From: Brevibacterium mcbrellneri ATCC 49030
Lineage (GTDB): Bacteria > Actinomycetota > Actinomycetes > Actinomycetales > Brevibacteriaceae
Direction: 5' to 3'
DNA length: 54,976 nucleotides
NCBI RefSeq assembly: GCF_000178455.1
Contig: NZ_ADNU01000069.1
Coordinates: 1 to 54,976 of the forward strand
Part shown: piece after piece, positions 17,531-25,269 of the stretch
How positions within the stretch are numbered: the stretch's first letter is position 1
Layout of the letters: each line of letters opens with the position of its first letter
Notes under the pieces: generated by a model
What the model was told of the DNA's origin: nothing
The model's database searches: none
What the model saw: the letters and a program-made list of their open reading frames with translations, nothing else
Program-made: the position numbers and the translations under genes

Positions 17531-17578
17531 GCGGGTGCCGAGGTGTGTGCACCTAGGTGTTTGCACTCAAGCACCCGC
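17531..17578. terminator. Nested inverted repeat after the YfcC gene
   Basis: GCGGGTGC (17531-17538) pairs with GCACCCGC (17571-17578). Inside it AGGTG (17541-17545) pairs with CACCT (17550-17554). The structure lies between convergent genes and lacks a T-tract, so its role as a terminator is uncertain. It contains one copy of the over-represented octamer CCGAGGTG. Confidence 0.4.
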
Positions 17579-17632
17579 GGGGCTGGTAGGCCCAAAGGTC
17601 CCGCCTGCCCGGCATTGCGTCGAGGTTAGCCC

Positions 17633-18094
17633 TCACCGCCGCTTCTTCAACGACTCCTGCTGAAGCCCCTTCAGGCGTTCTTCCTCACGGGCTTCGTGCT
17701 CAAGCAAGCGCGCTTCATACCAGGTCAGAGTAGGTGGCGCGAACAGCCCCACCAGCGTCGCCACGGCCAGCACAATCGCCGGCCCGCCGACCCGAAAATC
17801 CTGCCCCACAATCGCGAACCCAGAAATTAACTGCAACACCTGCCACGCCACACTTGCAGGGCGAGCCCAGCGGACACCTCGGGAAACCCCGAACATCACG
17901 CCCACCATCAACGCGCCAAACACCACAAACATGGCCCCCAACGCCAACAGCGACGTCACTTCTTCCTGAGCGGAAACCGCCAGAGCAACCGCCCACACGC
18001 CTGCCCCTACCAGGGCAAGCGCCTCCAGCGACAGTGCCCCCAAGGCAATCCACAGGGTTGATGGCCGAGGTGGAACAGAGTTTGTCTGGGTCAC
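17633..18094 (-). CDS. Hypothetical four-helix membrane protein
   Basis: A 153-residue protein that I do not recognise. After a short N-terminus (TQTNSVPPRPST) there are about four hydrophobic helices, including LWIALGALSLEALALVGAGV and LLALGAMFVVFGALMVGVMF. It ends in a charged tail rich in Glu/Arg/Lys (EARLLEHEAREEERLKGLQQ). The GTG start at 18094 overlaps the adenosine deaminase stop by 4 nt (GTGA), which fixes the start and shows translational coupling with that gene. Similar small membrane proteins are common next to housekeeping genes in actinobacteria; no function is assigned. Confidence 0.7.
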   Translation of the reverse strand: MTQTNSVPPRPSTLWIALGALSLEALALVGAGVWAVALAVSAQEEVTSLLALGAMFVVFGALMVGVMFGVSRGVRWARPASVAWQVLQLISGFAIVGQDFRVGGPAIVLAVATLVGLFAPPTLTWYEARLLEHEAREEERLKGLQQESLKKRR

Positions 18095-19197
18095 AGCTCG
18101 ATCCTGGCGAACCCTGGGATCACAAGCTCGTCGAGCAGACGCTCGCGCACGTCTAAAGGCAGGAATGCCGCGTTCAACGCGTTGACGGTGACCCATTCGA
18201 GGTCGGTCTGATCCCACCCAGCACGGTCAACCAGCAAACGCATCTCCTTGGACACCGACGTTCCTGACATCAACCGGTTATCCGGGTTGACCGTCACCGC
18301 AAAGCCCAGGTCTTTCAGTCCCGTGATGGGGTGCGTTTCAATCGAGTCGGCCGCACCCGTGTGAACGTTCGAGGTGGGCGACAGTTCCAGCGGAATCTGC
18401 CGGTCCAAGATCCACGAGGACAACTCCCCTAAGGTCCCCTGACCGTCGACAATGTCCATGTCTTCGACGATCCGCACACCGTGCCCAATGCGCTGCGTGT
18501 GGCATACCTGGACCGCTTCAAAAATCGAGTCGACCCCAGCGCCTTCACCCGCGTGGATCGTCAGAGGGAAACACGCCGCGTGCAGAGTTTCACACGCTGT
18601 CAAATGTTTACTTGGCGGGTTGCCCTCTTCAGCACCAGCCAGGTCAAATCCAACTACCCCGCCATCACGGTGACGCAATGCCAGCTCCGCTACCGCAACA
18701 GAATTCTTTGCGTGGCGCATGGCCGTGAGGATCTGCCCCACACGAATGAACTTTCCAGCTTCAGCGACAATCGCAGTTCCTTCATCCAACCCCGCTTGCA
18801 CTGCTGCAACAGCCGCATCCATGTCGAGGTCACCCTGCACGTGTTGTTCTGGAGCCCACCTGGCTTCTGCATAGAACACTCCGTCCGCAGCCTGATCAAG
18901 TACCCATTCACGGGCAACACGCTTTAGAGCATCGGCCGTCTGCATGACAGAAACCGTCAACGCGAAGGACTCCAAATAACGTTCCAAGCTCCCCGAATTG
19001 GACGCGCCCAAAATACGTGCCCGCATATCGCTGGGGTCACCTGAAGGGATCTCAACGCCGGCTTCCTGGGCCAGTTCAATCAGGGTTGAAGCGCGCAAAC
19101 CACCGTCGAGGTGGTCGTGCAGTGAAACCTTGGGAAGCTCCAAGATAGGGTCACGGTCGTCAACGCCAACAGGTGTAGGAAAAAGGTTAGTATCCAC
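18091..19197 (-). CDS. add: Adenosine deaminase
   Basis: A 368-residue metal-dependent hydrolase that converts adenosine (and deoxyadenosine) to inosine in purine salvage. Metal ligands are in VSLHDHLDGG (HxH at about residues 27-29). TIHAGEG supplies a further His and the catalytic Glu, RIGHGVR the catalytic His, and LELSPTSN and VTVNPDN follow the family order. VNPDN in place of the more common NTDDP keeps the Asp ligand. The start is GTG at 19197, with AGGG upstream. It lies 17 nt after the M20 gene and overlaps the next membrane protein gene, forming a three-gene operon. Confidence 0.92.
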   Translation of the reverse strand: MDTNLFPTPVGVDDRDPILELPKVSLHDHLDGGLRASTLIELAQEAGVEIPSGDPSDMRARILGASNSGSLERYLESFALTVSVMQTADALKRVAREWVLDQAADGVFYAEARWAPEQHVQGDLDMDAAVAAVQAGLDEGTAIVAEAGKFIRVGQILTAMRHAKNSVAVAELALRHRDGGVVGFDLAGAEEGNPPSKHLTACETLHAACFPLTIHAGEGAGVDSIFEAVQVCHTQRIGHGVRIVEDMDIVDGQGTLGELSSWILDRQIPLELSPTSNVHTGAADSIETHPITGLKDLGFAVTVNPDNRLMSGTSVSKEMRLLVDRAGWDQTDLEWVTVNALNAAFLPLDVRERLLDELVIPGFARIEL

Positions 19198-19214
19198 ACT
19201 TCCACCCTAGCGGA

Positions 19215-20381
19215 TCACGCGCGGTTCAGAACCTCTAGCGCCACGGCACAGTTCACCCGCGTCGCAATTCCCACAGCGCGCTCGTCAACCAAGAAGTCAC
19301 CCTGGTGAATGTCATACGTGTGTCCGCCAGGCGTGCGTGTTCCCAAACGAATGAGAGCACCCGGCACCCGGGTGAGATACCACGCAAAGTCTTCCCCACC
19401 CATCGACTGTGGGGTCAGTTCCACCGAATCCGGCCCTAACTCCTGCCGGATTGCGTGCTCTGCCAACGTCACTTCTTCTTCGGTGTTGACAACCGGCGGG
19501 ACACCTCGACGGTGTTCCAACTCAACTTCCACACCGTACGGGCCCGCAATCCTGTCAACCAAGTCTGGCAAAACCTGCGCAACCTTATTCCACCCGTCAA
19601 CGTCCAGACACCTCAACGTCCCCATAAGGGAACCTTCATTGGGCACCACATTGGGAGCATGACCAGCTTCGACCGCGCCCCACACCAAGGAAAACGCGTG
19701 GCGTGGGTCAATCAGCCGCGACAGAGTTGACGGCAGATCAACGGCCAAGCGGCCAAGGGCGTACACCAGATCCTCAGTCAAGTGCGGACGTGACGTGTGG
19801 CCACCGTGTCCACGCAAGCGCAGAATAACCGTGTCACCTGCCGCCGTGATGGGCCCAATACGCGAACCCACCTTGCCCACGTCCACGTTCGGATCACAGT
19901 GCAGGGCGTAGCACAGAGGAACACCCGTGAGCGCACCCTGCTGGATAATCTGCAGCGCCCCACCCGGAGTTACTTCTTCAGCTGGCTGGAAAATACAGCG
20001 GATCGTGCCACCTAAACCACCCTTGGTTTCGTGGATACGCGACAAGGCGAGCGCAGCACCCATCGCCGCGGTGAGGTGAACATCGTGGCCACATGAATGG
20101 CTCACACCGGGCACGGTCGAAGCGAAATCGGTCCGGGTTAAATCATCTAGCGGAAGGGCGTCGATGTCAGCGCGCAGGCCACCCACGATGGGGCCTTCGC
20201 CCACATCCACATACAAGCCGGTACCTTCGAACAGCACGGGCTCAAGACCCGCGTCCCTCAGGCGTTGCGCGATCTTCTCAGTTGTGCGGTGCTCAACATT
20301 AGACAGTTCGGGGTGGGCGTGAATATCACGACGGAACTCGATGAGCTCATCCACTAGCTCGTTCACAACTGACTGAATCAA
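19215..20381 (-). CDS. M20 family amidohydrolase/metallopeptidase
   Basis: A 388-residue zinc-dependent hydrolase of the M20D (HipO/AbgB-like) group, which removes acyl groups from amino acids or cleaves small amide conjugates. Metal-site motifs are SCGHDVHLTAAMG (about residues 94-106), FQPAEEVTPGG (catalytic Glu-Glu), ALHCDPN and MGGEDFAWYL near the C-terminus. The dimerisation domain lies in between. The start is TTG at 20381 with a GA-rich Shine-Dalgarno. It is the first gene of an operon with add and lies near a YfcC-type transporter, which could import its substrate. The substrate is not predictable. Confidence 0.88.
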   Translation of the reverse strand: MIQSVVNELVDELIEFRRDIHAHPELSNVEHRTTEKIAQRLRDAGLEPVLFEGTGLYVDVGEGPIVGGLRADIDALPLDDLTRTDFASTVPGVSHSCGHDVHLTAAMGAALALSRIHETKGGLGGTIRCIFQPAEEVTPGGALQIIQQGALTGVPLCYALHCDPNVDVGKVGSRIGPITAAGDTVILRLRGHGGHTSRPHLTEDLVYALGRLAVDLPSTLSRLIDPRHAFSLVWGAVEAGHAPNVVPNEGSLMGTLRCLDVDGWNKVAQVLPDLVDRIAGPYGVEVELEHRRGVPPVVNTEEEVTLAEHAIRQELGPDSVELTPQSMGGEDFAWYLTRVPGALIRLGTRTPGGHTYDIHQGDFLVDERAVGIATRVNCAVALEVLNRA

Positions 20382-20401
20382 CGCGCCCTCTTCCTATTCA
20401 C

Positions 20402-20477
20402 TGTGTGCCAATAATGTAGTCGCTCACCGCCACGTGAGCCAGTTCATGACACGGAATGACACACTTACTGGCACACA
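20402..20477. terminator. Nested inverted repeats between manC and the M20 gene
   Basis: TGTGTGCCA (20402-20410) pairs exactly with TGGCACACA (20469-20477). Inside it GCTCAC (20422-20427) pairs with GTGAGC (20434-20439). Both flanking genes are on the minus strand, so this could end the manC transcript or act as an operator upstream of the M20 operon. A direct repeat CAGAATCTG follows between 20490 and 20520. Confidence 0.4.
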
Positions 20478-20508
20478 ACAGGGCCCTACAGAATCTGCGT
20501 CACAGAAG

Positions 20509-21615
20509 TCACAGAATCTGGTTCAACCCCTGATCTTCCAGACGCGCAACCACGCTCTTGACTTTTTGGGCGCTGTTCCGACTCGTCACAAGCAACGCGT
20601 CGTCCGTGTCCACGACTACCACGTCGTCAAGACCTACAAGAGCCACAGGACGGTCACCGGTTGAAATCACCACACCAGACGAGTCCTCCGCTACCACCGG
20701 CGAATCACCAATCACCTTCACCGCACACCGTTCCCCTGGCGCCGGCTGCCGTAGCTTGGCCACCGCATCGAAGTCTCCCACGTCATCCCAACCGAAGTCG
20801 CCGGGAACAACCACAACACGCCCAGCACGCGCGGCCGGTTCGGCGATCACATAGTCGATCGCCACTTTCTCCAACTGTGGCCACACCTCGGCCAAGACAG
20901 CTTCTTGACGGTCGGTGCCCCACACCTCGGCGATCTTTTCAAGCCCCGCATACAGATCAGGGGCGTGTTGCGCGAACAACTCCAACATCGCGTCAGTGCG
21001 CGCAATAAACATTCCCGCGTTCCACCGATAGCGCCCCGAAAACGTGTACTTCCGAGCCGTCGTCGCATCTGGTTTTTCAACAAAGTTCAGCGCACGGCGG
21101 GCAGTGGGGGCAGCGTGCAACCCCAAGTTCGCACCGGCCTCTATATACCCGTACGCCGTCGACGCATATGTGGGTGTGATCCCCACCGTGACAATGTCTC
21201 CACCAGACGCTGCCGCCACCGCTTGTGTGACCACCGTGCGGAAATCTTCGGCGTTGGTAATCGAATGGTCGGCAGAAAACGACCCAATGACGGCATCCGG
21301 ATCAGTGCGGTGAATGAGCGCGGCGGCCAACCCAATGGCTGCCGCAGAGTCCCGAGGTGAAGGCTCCCGAACCAGCCGATCCTCACGTAAGTCTGGGAGC
21401 TGCTGCGAGACCTCCTCAGCGTGAGCCTGCCCCGTCACCACCCACATGTGGTCCGGGTCCACCAACGGGACCGTCCGTGACCAGGTGGACTGCAGCAGGG
21501 TTGACCCCACCCCCAGAATGTCGTGCAAGAACTTTGGCCGGTCACGACGGGACAAAGGCCACAGCCTGGTCCCCGCTCCACCGGCTGGGATCACCACATG
21601 AAAGTTGGGAATCAT
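20509..21615 (-). CDS. manC: Mannose-1-phosphate guanylyltransferase
   Basis: A 368-residue GDP-mannose pyrophosphorylase that makes GDP-mannose from mannose-1-phosphate and GTP for mannosylated cell-envelope glycans. The nucleotidyltransferase signature VIPAGGAGTRLWPLSRRDRP is at about residues 7-26. FVEKP (near residue 160) and the GRYRWNAGMFIART sugar-binding region follow. There is no C-terminal phosphomannose isomerase domain, so it is the monofunctional form. The ATG at 21615 is chosen because the protein then starts MIPNFHVVIPAGG as in relatives; no clear Shine-Dalgarno is visible there. It is divergent from sdhC. Confidence 0.9.
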   Translation of the reverse strand: MIPNFHVVIPAGGAGTRLWPLSRRDRPKFLHDILGVGSTLLQSTWSRTVPLVDPDHMWVVTGQAHAEEVSQQLPDLREDRLVREPSPRDSAAAIGLAAALIHRTDPDAVIGSFSADHSITNAEDFRTVVTQAVAAASGGDIVTVGITPTYASTAYGYIEAGANLGLHAAPTARRALNFVEKPDATTARKYTFSGRYRWNAGMFIARTDAMLELFAQHAPDLYAGLEKIAEVWGTDRQEAVLAEVWPQLEKVAIDYVIAEPAARAGRVVVVPGDFGWDDVGDFDAVAKLRQPAPGERCAVKVIGDSPVVAEDSSGVVISTGDRPVALVGLDDVVVVDTDDALLVTSRNSAQKVKSVVARLEDQGLNQIL

Positions 21616-21849
21616 TGCATCATTGTTGCTGGCATAACGTCCACACTTCCACCAGACACGCGCCACGATATGAAACCCGAGAGATACCCCACGCTTATAT
21701 GGCGTTATTATGTGTAATGTCTGCGAATCTCATAAAGATCGCGGTAATTCGCGGGATTTAGTGGATACAGATTCGCTCGATTGGCTAAAGCGACGCCCCA
21801 GGCGTAGCTTTTATATGTTATTAAAACTGTCTCAACTGGAGGATGCCCC

Positions 21850-22227
21850 GTGGCTAAAGCCTCAACGGGCACGCTGTACCGCGGACACGAAGGAATGTGG
21901 TCCTGGGTCGCTCACCGCGTCACAGGTGTTGGTATTTTCTTCTTCCTGCTGGTCCACGTGCTTGACACAGCCCTTGTACGCGTATCGCCTGCAGCCTATG
22001 ACGCTGTTATTGGAACCTATAAGACCCCCATCATGGCAATGGCTGAGATCGGGTTGGTTGCAGCAATCATTTTCCACGCATTCAACGGTGTGCGCGTGAT
22101 TCTTGTCGACTTCTGGAAGGGTGGCCCCAAGAACCAGCGCAAGATGTTCTGGGCTGTCATGATCCTGTGGCTGATCGTCATGATCGCTTTCGTTCCCCGC
22201 CACCTCATGCACACGTTCGGAGGTTGA
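21850..22227 (+). CDS. sdhC: Succinate dehydrogenase cytochrome b556 subunit
   Basis: A 125-residue membrane subunit of complex II with three predicted helices. RGHEGMWSWVAHRVTGVGIF near the N-terminus contains the conserved quinone/haem-region motif, HVLD is in the first helix, and IFHAFNGVRVILVD carries the conserved haem-ligand histidine. It anchors the SdhAB catalytic part and passes electrons to menaquinone. The start is GTG at 21850 with TGGAGG upstream. It is the first gene of the sdhCDAB operon, divergent from manC across about 235 nt. Confidence 0.94.
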   Translation: MAKASTGTLYRGHEGMWSWVAHRVTGVGIFFFLLVHVLDTALVRVSPAAYDAVIGTYKTPIMAMAEIGLVAAIIFHAFNGVRVILVDFWKGGPKNQRKMFWAVMILWLIVMIAFVPRHLMHTFGG

Positions 22228-22232
22228 GAAAA

Positions 22233-22682
22233 GTGACAGCAACTTCAATTCCCGCTCCTCGTAGCGAATACACCCGCCACAAGAACACCCGTTCCAAGTT
22301 CGAGCTTGCGGCCTGGCTGTTCATGCGTGTTTCAGGACTGATTCTTGTCATCCTGATTTTTGGTCACCTGTTCGTCAACCTGTGGCAGGGCGAAGGTGTT
22401 CAGGGACTCGACTTTGGTTTCGTCGCCGGTAAGTGGGCTAGCCCGTTCTGGCAGATATGGGACCTGGCTATGCTGTGGCTGGCTATGCTCCACGGAACAA
22501 ACGGTATGCGTACCATCATCAACGACTACGCAGAGAAGCCAGGCACCAACGTTGTCCTGCAACTTGTTCTGTACATCGCATCAGCCATCGTTGTGGTTCT
22601 GGGAACCCTGGTGATCTTCACCTTTGACCCATGCCCAGTGAACACCTCGGCTGAACTTCTGCCCACATTCTGCACCGCTTAG
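22233..22682 (+). CDS. sdhD: Succinate dehydrogenase hydrophobic membrane anchor subunit
   Basis: A 149-residue second membrane anchor of complex II, with three predicted helices (for example LAAWLFMRVSGLILVILIFG, containing the conserved histidine just after). WLAMLHGTNGMRTIINDYAE holds the second histidine/quinone-site region. The GTG at 22233 is preferred because GGAGG lies about 9 nt upstream, overlapping the end of sdhC; the longer upstream frame runs inside sdhC. It lies 5 nt after sdhC, so the two are tightly linked. Confidence 0.93.
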   Translation: MTATSIPAPRSEYTRHKNTRSKFELAAWLFMRVSGLILVILIFGHLFVNLWQGEGVQGLDFGFVAGKWASPFWQIWDLAMLWLAMLHGTNGMRTIINDYAEKPGTNVVLQLVLYIASAIVVVLGTLVIFTFDPCPVNTSAELLPTFCTA

Positions 22683-22713
22683 TGACAGTCGTTTAAAGGA
22701 GAATTGAGTATCT

Positions 22714-24474
22714 ATGCAGGTACATGAGTACGACGTTGTCATCGTCGGCGCAGGTGGCGCCGGCATGCGCGCAGCCATCGAATCCGGGCAGCGCGCACGC
22801 ACAGCTGTTCTTACCAAGCTGTACCCAACCCGTTCGCACACCGGTGCGGCTCAGGGTGGTATGTGTGCAGCTCTTGCCAACGTTGAAGAAGACAACTGGG
22901 AATGGCACACATTCGACACCATTAAGGGTGGCGACTACTTGGTTGACCAGGACGCCGCTGAAGTCATGGCAAAAGAAGCCATCGATGCGGTTCTTGACCT
23001 GGAAAAGATGGGGCTGCCGTTCAACCGTACGCCTGAAGGCAAGATTGACCAGCGTCGCTTCGGTGGACACACCCGCGACCACGGTAAGTCGCCTGTACGT
23101 CGCGCGTGCTACGCCGCTGACCGTACGGGTCACATGATTCTTCAGACCCTTTACCAAAACTGCGTCAAGCACGGCGTTGAGTTCTACAACGAGTTCTACG
23201 TTCTGGACCTCGTAATGACCGAGGTCGACGGCCAGCGCCGTCCGGCAGGTGTCGTTGCATACGAACTGGCAACAGGCGAAATCCACGTCTTCCGCGCTAA
23301 GGCCGTTGTGTTTGCAACCGGTGGTTTCGGTAAGGTCTTCAAGACCACCTCGAACGCTCACACGCTCACCGGTGACGGTGTTGCTGTGACCTACCGGAAC
23401 GGTCTCCCACTTGAAGACATGGAGTTCTTCCAGTTCCACCCAACCGGTTTGGCTGGCTTGGGAATCCTCCTGTCTGAGGCTGCCCGAGGTGAAGGTGCAG
23501 TTCTGCGTAACTCCGAGGGTGAGCGCTTCATGGAGCGTTACGCACCTACCATTAAGGACTTGGCTCCACGTGACATCGTGGCTCGCTCCATGGCGAACGA
23601 GGTGCGTGAAGGTCGCGGTTGTGGACCAAACAAGGACTATGTTCTTCTGGACCTCACCCACCTGGAGCCAGCACACATTGACGCGAAGCTTCCGGACATT
23701 ACCGAATTCGCCCGCACCTACCTGGGTGTTGAGCCATACACAGAACCTGTTCCTGTGTTCCCAACGGCTCACTACGCGATGGGTGGTATCCCCACCAACG
23801 TCGAATCGGAAGTTCTTGCCGACAACGACACGGTAGTTCCTGGCCTTTACGCTGCCGGTGAATGTGCCTGTGTTTCGGTCCACGGTTCAAACCGTTTGGG
23901 AACCAACTCGCTTCTGGACATCAACGTGTTTGGAAAGCGCGCGGGAATCGCTGCTGCGGAATACTCCAAGACCGCTTCGCTTCCTGAACTCCCAGATGGC
24001 GCTGCTGACCGCACGGTCGATATGATCGAAACCATGCGTCGCTCCAACGGTTCAGAACTGATCGGCGCGATCCGTAAGGACCTTCAGGAAACCATGGACA
24101 CGCACGTTCAGGTGTTCCGTACTGAAGAAACTCTGCGCACAGCGCTTAAAGACATCGAAGCTTTGCGTGAACGCTACAAGAACGTGGGTATCCACGACCG
24201 CGGAAAGCGTTACAACCTGGATCTCCTCGAAGCAATCGAGTTGGGCTTCCTTCTTGAAATCGCCGAGGTGGTTACGGTTGCCGCTCTGCACCGTAAGGAA
24301 TCGCGTGGCGGACACTTCCGTGAAGACTTCCCGAAGCGTGACGACGAAAACTTCATGCACCACACCATGACCTACCGCGACGAATCAGCAACTGCTGAAG
24401 GTGTCGCAGGAATGCGTTTGGAAACGAAGCCCGTCGTTATAACGCGGTACCAGCCTATGGAGCGTAAGTACTGA
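22714..24474 (+). CDS. sdhA: Succinate dehydrogenase flavoprotein subunit
   Basis: A 586-residue FAD-containing catalytic subunit that oxidises succinate to fumarate. The FAD-binding VVIVGAGGAGMRAAIES is at about residues 9-25. The covalent FAD histidine motif RSHTGAAQGG is near residues 42-51. The substrate-site HPTGLAG and the active-site Arg region YAPTIKDLAPRD follow, and the C-terminal HHTMTY matches the family. It starts 31 nt after sdhD and its stop overlaps the sdhB start by 1 nt (TGATG). The long open frame on the opposite strand is only a shadow of this gene. Confidence 0.98.
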   Translation: MQVHEYDVVIVGAGGAGMRAAIESGQRARTAVLTKLYPTRSHTGAAQGGMCAALANVEEDNWEWHTFDTIKGGDYLVDQDAAEVMAKEAIDAVLDLEKMGLPFNRTPEGKIDQRRFGGHTRDHGKSPVRRACYAADRTGHMILQTLYQNCVKHGVEFYNEFYVLDLVMTEVDGQRRPAGVVAYELATGEIHVFRAKAVVFATGGFGKVFKTTSNAHTLTGDGVAVTYRNGLPLEDMEFFQFHPTGLAGLGILLSEAARGEGAVLRNSEGERFMERYAPTIKDLAPRDIVARSMANEVREGRGCGPNKDYVLLDLTHLEPAHIDAKLPDITEFARTYLGVEPYTEPVPVFPTAHYAMGGIPTNVESEVLADNDTVVPGLYAAGECACVSVHGSNRLGTNSLLDINVFGKRAGIAAAEYSKTASLPELPDGAADRTVDMIETMRRSNGSELIGAIRKDLQETMDTHVQVFRTEETLRTALKDIEALRERYKNVGIHDRGKRYNLDLLEAIELGFLLEIAEVVTVAALHRKESRGGHFREDFPKRDDENFMHHTMTYRDESATAEGVAGMRLETKPVVITRYQPMERKY

Positions 24475-25268
24475 TGAGTGAAAAAGAAGTAAAGACAGCT
24501 GAGCCAGCATCCAAGGTTGATCTTCCTGAACACCTGGGTGGCGGTGGCGGAGAAATCCCATCGTTCGATTGCACAATCCGTATCGCACGCTTCAACCCTG
24601 AAGCTGACTCCGAGCCACACTGGGAAGACTACAAAGTCACCATGTACGGCACGGACCGTATCCTGGACGCTCTGCACAAGATCAAGTGGGAGATCGACGG
24701 TAGCCTGTCGTTCCGCCGTTCATGTGCGCACGGTGTCTGTGGTTCGGACGCTATGCGAATTAACGGGCGTAACCGCCTGGCATGTAAGACCCTGCTGAAA
24801 GACCTGGACACGAACAAGCCCATCACGGTCGAAGCTATCAAGGGCCTGCCTCTTGAAAAAGACCTCATCGTGGACATGGAACCGTTCTTCCAGTCCTACC
24901 GCGAAATCATGCCGTTCTTGATCACGTCTGGTCACGAACCAACTCGCGAACGCCTGCAGTCGCCTGAAGACCGCGCCATCTTTGACGACACCACTAAGTG
25001 CATTCTGTGTGCCTCGTGTACCTCGTCCTGCCCAGTGTTCTGGACCGATGGCCAGTACTTTGGACCTGCAGCAATTGTGAACGCACACCGCTTCATCTTC
25101 GACTCACGTGACGAAGGTGGCGACATGCGCCTCGAGGTTCTCAACGATAAGGAAGGTGTATGGCGTTGCCGCACCACCTTCAACTGTACGGAAGCTTGCC
25201 CGCGTGGAATTGAAGTCACCAAGGCAATTGCAGAAGTCAAGCAGGCGTTGCTGACCCGAGCGTTCTAA
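24474..25268 (+). CDS. sdhB: Succinate dehydrogenase iron-sulfur subunit
   Basis: A 264-residue subunit passing electrons from FAD to quinone through three iron-sulfur clusters. The plant-type [2Fe-2S] ligands are in RRSCAHGVCGSDAM (about residues 82-95) with the fourth cysteine in LACKTL. The [4Fe-4S] and [3Fe-4S] ligands are in CILCASCTSSCPV and CRTTFNCTEACPRGIEV. It completes the sdhCDAB operon. The next gene (a DD-carboxypeptidase) begins 1 nt after the stop, so transcripts may continue, although a hairpin at 25292-25319 may reduce read-through. Confidence 0.97.
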   Translation: MSEKEVKTAEPASKVDLPEHLGGGGGEIPSFDCTIRIARFNPEADSEPHWEDYKVTMYGTDRILDALHKIKWEIDGSLSFRRSCAHGVCGSDAMRINGRNRLACKTLLKDLDTNKPITVEAIKGLPLEKDLIVDMEPFFQSYREIMPFLITSGHEPTRERLQSPEDRAIFDDTTKCILCASCTSSCPVFWTDGQYFGPAAIVNAHRFIFDSRDEGGDMRLEVLNDKEGVWRCRTTFNCTEACPRGIEVTKAIAEVKQALLTRAF

Positions 25269-25269
25269 C

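Noticed and set aside
22693..23883. A 396-codon open frame antisense to sdhA
   Set aside because: It lies entirely opposite a certain sdhA gene, has no recognisable domain, and its openness follows from sdhA codon bias.
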